DNA from: Candidatus Eiseniibacteriota bacterium
GTDB lineage: Bacteria > Joyebacterota > Joyebacteria > Joyebacterales > Joyebacteraceae
NCBI GenBank assembly: GCA_030610515.1
Contig: JAUWRQ010000124.1
Location: 1 to 5,182 of the forward strand
Direction: 5' to 3'
Length of the DNA stretch: 5,182 nucleotides
The notes beneath the pieces were generated by a model. That model saw nothing but the letters and a program-made list of their open reading frames with translations, was not told the origin of the DNA and made no database searches. This document shows, one piece after another, positions 1 to 5,182 of the stretch. Position numbers and translations under genes: made by a program. Within the stretch, counting starts at the first letter, position 1. Each line of letters starts with the position of its first letter.

Positions 1-108
1 CTTCGAGTGGGCGGTATCTCACTGTGGGCTTCCTCGGGGGACGTTCACGGCTACGGCGCGGCCGGTCGGGGGCGTCGGCATCGCACCCGGCAGCGGACCA
101 CCGGTTGG

Positions 109-138
109 GGCGCGACCCGGCGAGTGCCGGGCCGCGCC
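109..138 (-). terminator. Strong hairpin just after the operon's last stop codon; candidate terminator without a U-tract
   Basis: Read on the minus strand, the hairpin starts 10 nt after the TAG stop of the 651-aa gene. Arms of 13 nt (GGCGCGGCCCGGC and GCCGGGTCGCGCC) enclose the 4-nt loop ACTC. In the minus-strand RNA all 13 positions pair, with one G-U wobble. In a plus-strand RNA the same position would be an A-C mismatch, so the structure is better formed in the operon's own transcript. No T-run follows (next bases CCAACCGG), so this is not a classical intrinsic terminator. It could be a U-tract-less terminator, or a 3'-end stabilising structure with Rho-dependent termination. Confidence 0.55.
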
Positions 139-148
139 TGCTTTCGTG

Positions 149-2104
149 CTAGCTCTTCCTGAGCAGTATGAGTCTGTTCTTTGGTGACGCGAGGGCGTCG
201 ACGTCGGCCTTGAATGCGGCGTACGAGTCCGTCGGTACCCTCATCTGCTTGTGCGTGAAATCGACCCGCCACTCGATCGAGTTCGAGGGCTCGTCCCACT
301 CGCACTCCAGGACCATGTCGGCGGACTCGTTCGAAGACGCGAGCGGGTCGGGCATCCTTACGACCTCGTAGCCCTCGGGCAGTGCGATGTCTATCGAGAG
401 CAGGATCCTGTTCTCGCACGGAATCTGGTACGGGTACTTCCGCTCGGCGAGCGTCGGGTAGGACTCGATCGAACCGAAGTCGAACGGGAATCGCGGTATC
501 CTCAGAATCATCATGTCGCCCTGCGAGATCGCGAAGTCCGGCGCGTCGATCGACTGGCGCACCGACACCGGCTCCGTCAGGTCGAGGAGGTTCGAGTGGG
601 AGTGCTCGACGTCCGTGGCGCCCGGTGATACGCCGTGTGCGTAGCCGTCGAAGATCTTCTCCTTCTCGGGCTCCGTGGCGTCCTTGAGCGTCATGCGCGT
701 CTTGCGATCGAAATAGCCCTTGAGATCGGACGCCAGCTCGACCTTCGCCGAGCCGTCGGGGGCGAGTTCGATCTTCATCGTCTTGTCCGCGTGGTTGTTC
801 TCGGGGTCGAACGCGGGGATGCCCACCAGCTCGCCGGTCCCATCGTCCATCACGATGAGCGCCGTGTTCCCCGGGCCCCAGCGCAGGTATCCGTACCTGA
901 CGTCGTCGAGGAACGGGTCGAGGAAGTCGTATCCGCCTCCCGAGGGGATCGCCACGAGGAGCCTGTTGAACTGCTTCAGGGCCGGCACCGACTCGATGAA
1001 CCTTCCCCTCATCTGCCTGACCGCGGCGGGATAGGCTTCGATCCCGGCGGCGCGGAGCATGCTCGTAAGGAGCACGGCCTTGTCGCGTGTGTCCGCGTAC
1101 TTGTTGGATAGAACCGTCGACGCGTCGTTGGGCTCGTACCCGGCGATCCCGAGGCTCAGATGGACGTTGCGGACGTTCTGTGCCACGTCGAGGAAGATGA
1201 TCCGCATCTTGTCCTCGTCCGAGGCGGCGCTGCCGCAGAGCTCGGCGACGTGGTCTGCGATGGCCCCGTCGGTTTCCACGTGAGGGTAGAACGCGTCGGC
1301 CAGAAACGCCGCCGGCTCGTCCCAGCTTCCGTACGACGAGTACATGACGTGGGGGAGTAGCTCATTCCGCGGGGGCATGTTCCCCTCTTCGACCAGCGCC
1401 GGAACGTCCCTGAAGGTGAACGTGAGCTCGCCATCGCCCGACTCCTCGCTGAACTCGATGTCTCCCAGGAGTCCCTCGAAGGTCGAGTACGTCGGCGAGT
1501 ACGTGCCGGTGGGATAGCGGAGGGTGAACTCGGATACGAGCAGCGGGTCGGTGTCACCCGCGTACTCGACGGCCGAGAAACTCCCGTCTTTCGCCGGAGC
1601 CGTCGTCGTGAGGGTCTGGAGGTCCATCGTCGAACCCGGGCCAGCGACCGGGAACGAGATGACCTTCTCGAGGACGTTGGCGTAGATGGTCGCGCCTTCG
1701 AGGAAGGCCGGCGTGATGTCGTTGATCCCGTCCTCCTCGACCGCGACCTCCCTGCCGGTCTTGCGGACCGTGACTCCATGCTTCAGCTCAATGGTTGTGC
1801 GTTCCGTGTCATAGAGGAACGACTGGTTGCTGTGGCGTTCGCGTCCCATGAGTGTCAGGACGCGGGTGAGCTTGTTCCGCGTCGTCGTGAGCGATCCGTC
1901 CTCGGCCACGTCGGTCATCTCCTGGAGGTACAGGAAGAGGGCCGACGCCTCCGGGTACGTCTCCTTGTCGGGCGCGTTCGCCATGAGTTCTGCGATGTCC
2001 ACATCACGCCACTGTGTCGCCGTGGTGGTCGCGTCCTGGGCCTCCGCTACGGCCAACGATGCCACGAGGGCCAGAGCGACGATTGCGAGTAGTGCCCTCT
2101 TCAT
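149..2104 (-). CDS. Exported DUF3857/transglutaminase-like protein lacking the catalytic Cys and His (probable pseudoenzyme)
   Basis: The protein has 651 aa. An N-terminal signal peptide (K2-R3, then a hydrophobic stretch from about 4 to 20) has a likely signal peptidase I site A20-E21-A22|Q23, placing the protein outside the cytoplasm. Residues about 70-235 match the position and style of a DUF3857 beta-domain, about 290-400 the transglutaminase core, and about 400-651 a C-terminal beta-rich part. The core helix is clear (R340-DKAVLLTSMLRAAGI), but the position just before it, Cys in active members, is Thr339. The expected His is Arg381 (in FNRLLVAI); only the Asp is kept (D396, in FLDPF). 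Classical transglutaminase or peptidase chemistry is therefore unlikely. The frame is open throughout, so I read it as a maintained pseudoenzyme rather than a decayed gene. It starts directly after the stop of the paralogous 660-aa gene, and shared motifs E-R-K-Y-P (554-558) and P-E-G-Y (576-579) fall at nearly the same positions in both. Its role and partner are unknown. Confidence 0.88.
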   Translation of the reverse strand: MKRALLAIVALALVASLAVAEAQDATTTATQWRDVDIAELMANAPDKETYPEASALFLYLQEMTDVAEDGSLTTTRNKLTRVLTLMGRERHSNQSFLYDTERTTIELKHGVTVRKTGREVAVEEDGINDITPAFLEGATIYANVLEKVISFPVAGPGSTMDLQTLTTTAPAKDGSFSAVEYAGDTDPLLVSEFTLRYPTGTYSPTYSTFEGLLGDIEFSEESGDGELTFTFRDVPALVEEGNMPPRNELLPHVMYSSYGSWDEPAAFLADAFYPHVETDGAIADHVAELCGSAASDEDKMRIIFLDVAQNVRNVHLSLGIAGYEPNDASTVLSNKYADTRDKAVLLTSMLRAAGIEAYPAAVRQMRGRFIESVPALKQFNRLLVAIPSGGGYDFLDPFLDDVRYGYLRWGPGNTALIVMDDGTGELVGIPAFDPENNHADKTMKIELAPDGSAKVELASDLKGYFDRKTRMTLKDATEPEKEKIFDGYAHGVSPGATDVEHSHSNLLDLTEPVSVRQSIDAPDFAISQGDMMILRIPRFPFDFGSIESYPTLAERKYPYQIPCENRILLSIDIALPEGYEVVRMPDPLASSNESADMVLECEWDEPSNSIEWRVDFTHKQMRVPTDSYAAFKADVDALASPKNRLILLRKS

Positions 2105-4087
2105 CTAGCCCTCCTCCTTCATGAGGATGACCTCGCCCTTGATCGACCTTCCGGCCAGCCTCACGGCTTCCTTGAGAGCGATGTAGTCATCAGGCGAGAT
2201 CTGGAAGTCATCGAGTCCCATGGTCCGCGTGTACCTGACGGCGGCCTTGCCTCCGTTCTCGGACGCGGGGACGAACTCGTACTTCATGGCAAGGCTGATG
2301 GCGCCCTGCTCGAAGTCGACGTCGTCGGGGAAGTTGTGGACCGTGTACCCCTCGGGTATCTCGACGAAGCCCTCCTCCTCGACTCCGAGCGTGACGCCCA
2401 GCGCTATCGGGTACTTCCGCTCCTCGAGAGCAACGAACCTCCCGAAGAGGATGCCTGACAGGATGTCGAACTCGCCGGACGCGGCGGGAACACGGAACAG
2501 GCGGTACGGTTCTGCGTCGAGCGCGTAGTCGTCTATCTCGTACGACAGGACCATGGTGACGGGATCGTAGAGATCCTCATAGTCGGTGATGGTGAAATCG
2601 ACGAGCCTGGCGCCGGCGTAGAGGCTCTGGACCATCTCCTCCGCCATCATCCTGATCTGCTCGGGACCGACCTGGCCCGCGATGGTGCGGAGGATCTCCT
2701 CGTACATGCCGCGGCCGGTGATCGTTACGCTGCCCGCAAGGTCGCCGTCGTCCGAGAGCACCGAGTTATCGGTGATGACGCCCGCGTTCGATGAGGCCGG
2801 GACGTGCGGTGTCTTGAGGATGTCTTCTCCCTCTTCCGTGGCCACGAGCACCCATCTGTCGCCCACGTAGGACGCGTAGACCGATCGGCTCATCTCCATC
2901 GTCGGGTCGATGAACAGGTACTCGCCGTCCTCGCCCTTGATCGCCACGATGCCGTGCTCGAAGTAGACCGTCGGGATCTCGGTGTCCACTATCCTGCTTG
3001 GGTTGATGAAGACGACCCACGCCGGGACTCCGATCTCCTCGAGCATGGTCACCATGAGAACCGCCTTGTCCCTGCAGACCCCGTACTCCTTCTCGAGCGT
3101 GTAGGCTGCGAAGTGCGGTTCCAGGAACATGCTGCGGTCCATGGCGATGCCGAGGTAGCGGACGTTCTCGATGATCCAGTAGTGGATGGCCCTGATCTTC
3201 TCCTCGGTCGTCGTGAGTCCTTCGGTCACCTCAGCCACAATCTCCTTGACCGAGTCCTCCGCCACGCACTTCTCGTCCGAGAGCTTCCAGCCGAACCGCG
3301 ACAGCTCCTCCCAGGTTTGGATCGTCGACACGATGAGCCTGGTCGCTACCTGTGGGAACGGGACCATTCCGGGTTCGCGCTCGAGCTTCGCCGTGTTCTC
3401 GACCGACCATCTGTAGATGGTCCTGTCGCCGTCGGTCGTCTCGGTGAACACGACCTCTCCGTCCTTCACGACGTGCTTGAGCGGCATTTCCGACGGACCC
3501 TGGATGGTGATCGATACGTCGAGCATCGGCTCCACGTACTGCATGAAGTAGAGACCGTTGAAGTGGTCGTCGATGAGGGGCTCGTACGTCTCGTGGAAAA
3601 GGACCTCGACGGCGTCGCCGACCTCGAGGCCTGGGAAGACGACGGTCCTCTCTCTGAAGTTGGTTTCGTAGATGTCTATCGCGGCGATCTGCGGAGGCGT
3701 CCCGTCGGTGATGAGATCCTCGCCGACTACGATCTCCGTGCCGTCCGCCTTGATGACGCGGGCGAGGACGACCTCGACCTCGCCGTACTGCCGATGGTAG
3801 TGGACCGAAGCATCGGCGTTATCGTCTAGACCTTCATCGGTGAGTATCTTCGTGAGCGAGTGTCCGTACTGCTCGTAGGCCCCGCTCTCGTCGAACTTGA
3901 TGTACGTCTCGTCGAGGACGACGATGGAGTTGGCGTCCGGGTGTTCCTCGAGGCCGCCGGCCTGCTGGAGCAGCACCACCGCCTCGTCCAGTCCGAGCGG
4001 CTCGAGCGATGCTCCGGCCGCCTGGGCAAGGACGATGGCGGCCAATGCCGCCAGAAGGCCCGGGAAACATCGTATTCGGGTCCCCAT
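2105..4087 (-). CDS. Exported DUF3857 and transglutaminase-core protein with intact Cys-His-Asp triad
   Basis: The protein has 660 aa. The ATG at 4087 is chosen because AAAGGAG lies 5 nt upstream and the translation opens with a signal peptide (R4, R6, hydrophobic 10-24, probable cleavage A24-G25-A26|S27). Residues about 60-235 look like DUF3857 (beta-rich, with F-P-G-L-E-V-G-D at 151-158, a pattern usual in that domain). Residues about 280-397 are a transglutaminase-like core with C338 (YGVCRDKAVLM), H378 (FEHGIVAI) and D394 (FIDPT), a full catalytic triad. Residues about 430-660 form a beta-rich C-terminal part, possibly DUF3858-like. Family knowledge: such cores are cysteine proteases, amidases or protein crosslinkers, and DUF3857 members are mostly exported and of unknown substrate. 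It is first in a two-gene operon with a catalytically degenerate paralogue. The open frame continues upstream to 4552, but that part is Arg/His-rich, has no signal peptide and overlaps the divergent gene. An in-frame ATG at 4132 lacks a ribosome binding site. Substrate and exact reaction cannot be read from the sequence. Confidence 0.9.
   Translation of the reverse strand: MGTRIRCFPGLLAALAAIVLAQAAGASLEPLGLDEAVVLLQQAGGLEEHPDANSIVVLDETYIKFDESGAYEQYGHSLTKILTDEGLDDNADASVHYHRQYGEVEVVLARVIKADGTEIVVGEDLITDGTPPQIAAIDIYETNFRERTVVFPGLEVGDAVEVLFHETYEPLIDDHFNGLYFMQYVEPMLDVSITIQGPSEMPLKHVVKDGEVVFTETTDGDRTIYRWSVENTAKLEREPGMVPFPQVATRLIVSTIQTWEELSRFGWKLSDEKCVAEDSVKEIVAEVTEGLTTTEEKIRAIHYWIIENVRYLGIAMDRSMFLEPHFAAYTLEKEYGVCRDKAVLMVTMLEEIGVPAWVVFINPSRIVDTEIPTVYFEHGIVAIKGEDGEYLFIDPTMEMSRSVYASYVGDRWVLVATEEGEDILKTPHVPASSNAGVITDNSVLSDDGDLAGSVTITGRGMYEEILRTIAGQVGPEQIRMMAEEMVQSLYAGARLVDFTITDYEDLYDPVTMVLSYEIDDYALDAEPYRLFRVPAASGEFDILSGILFGRFVALEERKYPIALGVTLGVEEEGFVEIPEGYTVHNFPDDVDFEQGAISLAMKYEFVPASENGGKAAVRYTRTMGLDDFQISPDDYIALKEAVRLAGRSIKGEVILMKEEG
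2113..2119 (-). promoter_or_regulatory. Ribosome binding site of the 651-aa gene, inside the 3' end of the upstream gene
   Basis: On the minus strand AAGGAGG lies 8 nt before the ATG at 2104. It is wholly inside the last codons of the 660-aa gene, whose TAG (2107-2105) touches the ATG. This arrangement fixes the start of the second gene and suggests translational coupling: ribosomes ending on the first gene can restart at once on the second. Confidence 0.8.
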
Positions 4088-4092
4088 TTCGG

Positions 4093-4099
4093 CTCCTTT
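4093..4099 (-). promoter_or_regulatory. Ribosome binding site deciding the start of the 660-aa gene
   Basis: AAAGGAG on the minus strand, 5 nt before the ATG at 4087. It selects this start over the in-frame ATG at 4132, which has no comparable site and would put a charged 15-residue stretch before the signal peptide. Confidence 0.8.
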
Positions 4100-4147
4100 C
4101 CGTAGAATGTGCCGGATTTCTGAGGCACGCATATGTAACAGGACACG

Positions 4148-4176
4148 ATTATGCACGTCATGAGGGCGGTGGGCAA
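4148..4176 (-). promoter_or_regulatory. Candidate sigma-70-type promoter of the two-gene operon
   Basis: On the minus strand a -35-like TTGCCC (4176-4171, 4 of 6 matches to TTGACA) is separated by exactly 17 bp from a -10-like CATAAT (4153-4148, 5 of 6 matches to TATAAT). Transcription would start near 4141, leaving a leader of about 54 nt before the ATG at 4087. The surroundings are GC-rich, so an AT-rich -10 stands out. If the organism uses a different housekeeping sigma consensus, the call weakens. I could not find an equally good promoter for the divergent plus-strand gene. Confidence 0.45.
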
Positions 4177-4185
4177 GTGGAGGCT

Positions 4186-4203
4186 CCGGAGCGGCCGCTC
4201 CGG
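4186..4203. repeat. 18-bp perfect palindrome between the divergent genes; possible operator
   Basis: CCGGAGCGGCCGCTCCGG reads the same on both strands, with no spacer, centred at 4194/4195. It contains an 8-bp GCGGCCGC core. It lies about 10 bp upstream of the operon's candidate -35 box and about 85 bp before the ATG of the divergent gene, a typical place for a dimeric regulator to act on one or both. With no loop and no T-run it is not a terminator. In a GC-rich genome a chance palindrome is possible, but 18 perfect positions is long. Confidence 0.4.
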
Positions 4204-4208
4204 TGGCC

Positions 4209-4227
4209 GCGTGGGTCCGTCCCACGC
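4209..4227 (+). repeat. Inverted repeat: 7-bp stem, 5-nt loop, in the leader of the divergent gene
   Basis: GCGTGGG (4209-4215) and CCCACGC (4221-4227) pair perfectly around TCCGT. It lies just after the 18-bp palindrome and about 60 nt before the plus-strand ATG. There is no T-run on either strand, so it is not an intrinsic terminator. It may be an RNA leader hairpin or a second protein-binding site. Confidence 0.35.
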
Positions 4228-4279
4228 AGGTCCGGCCTGGCTGGTGCGCCGGTCGCATCCGGCGGCCATTCGATATCCT

Positions 4280-4285
4280 GGAGGA
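4280..4285 (+). promoter_or_regulatory. Ribosome binding site of the plus-strand gene
   Basis: GGAGGA ends 3 nt before the ATG at 4289. The spacing is slightly short, but the match is strong and the reading frame that follows begins with a signal peptide. This supports the start over nearby TTG and GTG codons. Confidence 0.7.
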
Positions 4286-4288
4286 ACG

Positions 4289-5182
4289 ATGTTGGAGCGA
4301 GTGTTGACACACAGGCCGCGTGCGGGAGCTCTCCTGCTGGCGGTTTCCGTCGCAGTCGTCGTGCTGGCGTCGTCGGTGGTCGACGTCGCGAGCGCGCAGG
4401 AGCGAAGTCCTGCTGCAGGTCAGGGATCGTACGAAATCCCGGTTCCGGCGTGGGTGGCTGACGCGGCGACAGAGCTCAAGCGCGAGTTCGTGATGGGTGT
4501 GGCGAGGCAGGCGGTAAGCATGGCCGAGACCAGGGCCACCGAGGAAGTTCAACTCCTGATCGACGCAGCAGACGACGTGTCCGCGGCCGCCGCACGCATC
4601 AGAAACACGATGAACACGATCGGCTCGATCGACTCATCGCTGGGCATCCCCGGCATCTCGCGGCTCGTGACCGCTGAGGGAGCGGTGCGCGACACGCTCT
4701 TCGGGTTCGTCGTATGGCACGAGTCGGCGGCGGGCGAGAGCCCCGAGATCGCGTCCGAACTCGAGAGGGCGGTCATTGCGATGGTTGGCCTCGGAGAGGC
4801 TGCCAAGTCCAACGCGCGTATGCTCGCGAGCAACGCGGATGAGGTGCGGGAGGCGTTGGCTGCGGAGGACTACGCGGCCATCGCGTCGTCTTCCGGCGTG
4901 GTCGCGGAAACGACAGGCCAGATCGAGCTCATCGCGGAACATGCGGAGAACGAATCCGCCATCATCGAGGAGATCGTCTGGAGGATACAGGACAGCAACG
5001 GCTCGCTTCTTGAGACCGAGTGGGAGCAGGTTCTCCTCGCTGTGAGCGAGACTCGGCGCCTCGCGTCGAGGGTCCGCCCCGCCCTGAAGTCGCTCCGGGA
5101 CGGACGCGGCGCATCGGAGGCCATCTCGACGGCGCTTCAGGGAATCGTGGAGTCGATCGCCGTCATGGAGGCAGCGCCGAGC
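4289..5182 (+). CDS. Secreted, Ala-rich, cysteine-free helical protein of unknown function (3' end outside window)
   Basis: An open frame of 298 codons runs in phase to the last base with no stop, so the gene is partial. The N-terminus is a signal peptide: R4, H8, R9, R11, a hydrophobic core at about 13-31, and a likely signal peptidase I site A34-S35-A36|Q37. A short Pro-containing linker (about 38-55) follows. From about 56 to 298 the protein is almost entirely predicted-helical by composition: many Ala, Glu, Arg, Ile and Val, amphipathic spacing such as L-I-D-A-A-D-D-V near 90-97, and breaks near 118-122 (L-G-I-P-G) and 148-152. There are no cysteines and no catalytic motif I can recognise. 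The likely shape is an extracytoplasmic helical bundle or coiled coil. It is transcribed away from the transglutaminase operon, sharing a 201-bp control region. I do not recognise the family. A distant likeness to the helical tails of MCE-type or chemoreceptor periplasmic regions cannot be excluded, but no diagnostic domain is present. Confidence 0.8.
   Translation, partial: MLERVLTHRPRAGALLLAVSVAVVVLASSVVDVASAQERSPAAGQGSYEIPVPAWVADAATELKREFVMGVARQAVSMAETRATEEVQLLIDAADDVSAAAARIRNTMNTIGSIDSSLGIPGISRLVTAEGAVRDTLFGFVVWHESAAGESPEIASELERAVIAMVGLGEAAKSNARMLASNADEVREALAAEDYAAIASSSGVVAETTGQIELIAEHAENESAIIEEIVWRIQDSNGSLLETEWEQVLLAVSETRRLASRVRPALKSLRDGRGASEAISTALQGIVESIAVMEAAPS

Noticed and set aside
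1..22. Possible third operon gene starting with GTG at 22 on the minus strand, with GAGGA 8 nt upstream (31-35)
   Set aside because: Only seven codons remain before the window edge, and the strong hairpin at 109-138 argues that the transcript ends earlier. It cannot be supported without flanking sequence.
1156..1779. 207-aa Arg/Ser-rich open frame on the minus strand within the 651-aa gene
   Set aside because: Frame-shifted shadow with low-complexity Arg-Ser-Thr composition, while the overlapping frame gives a sensible domain protein.
2804..3829. 341-aa open frame on the plus strand inside the 660-aa gene
   Set aside because: The composition (very rich in Asp, Val, Arg, His, Leu) is typical of the antisense shadow of a GC-rich gene. 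It shows no recognisable domain and covers the conserved core of the real gene.
4232..4252. Third inverted repeat in the intergenic region (CCGGC ... GCCGG, 11-nt loop)
   Set aside because: Only 5 bp of stem with a long loop; expected by chance in GC-rich DNA.
4274..4279. TATCCT as a -10 box for the plus-strand gene
   Set aside because: It is only about 10 nt before the ATG and abuts the ribosome binding site, so a transcript starting there would lack that site.
4303..4308. TTGACA, a perfect -35 hexamer on the plus strand
   Set aside because: It lies inside the coding start of the plus-strand gene, downstream of a well-placed ribosome binding site and ATG, and no -10 box follows at suitable spacing.
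4088..4552. N-terminal extension of the 660-aa protein by 155 codons (open frame up to 4552)
   Set aside because: The extension is rich in Arg, His, Ser and Cys, has no ribosome binding site, would bury the signal peptide internally, and runs antisense through the divergent gene and its control region.

Overview
The window looks like a chromosomal fragment of a GC-rich bacterium (roughly 60% GC by eye) with clear Shine-Dalgarno sites and Sec-type signal peptides on all three proteins. The pairing of DUF3857-type exported transglutaminase-like proteins with an unfamiliar secreted helical protein is reminiscent of uncultured lineages around the FCB superphylum. That placement is a guess from gene style; nothing here is a taxonomic marker.

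Layout. Positions 1-108 hold no gene I can support. A strong hairpin at 109-138 is a candidate transcription terminator for the minus-strand operon. That operon has two genes: the promoter-proximal gene (4087 to 2105, 660 aa) and the distal gene (2104 to 149, 651 aa). The first gene's stop codon TAG directly abuts the second gene's ATG, and the second gene's ribosome binding site lies inside the first gene. Both encode exported proteins of the DUF3857 plus transglutaminase-core plus C-terminal beta-domain type, and they are colinear over their full length. A 201-bp divergent intergenic region (4088-4288) follows. It carries a plausible sigma-70-type promoter for the operon, an 18-bp perfect palindrome and a second hairpin. 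From 4289 a plus-strand gene runs off the window end. It encodes a secreted, Ala-rich, cysteine-free, largely helical protein of unknown function.

Main point. The first transglutaminase-like protein keeps a complete Cys-His-Asp triad (C338, H378, D394). At the aligned positions the second has T339, R381 and D396, so it has lost both the nucleophile and the histidine but keeps an intact frame, signal peptide and ribosome binding site. The operon therefore seems to make an active-looking enzyme and a pseudoenzyme partner together in the extracytoplasmic space. I see no mobile elements, CRISPR arrays, tRNAs or rRNAs.
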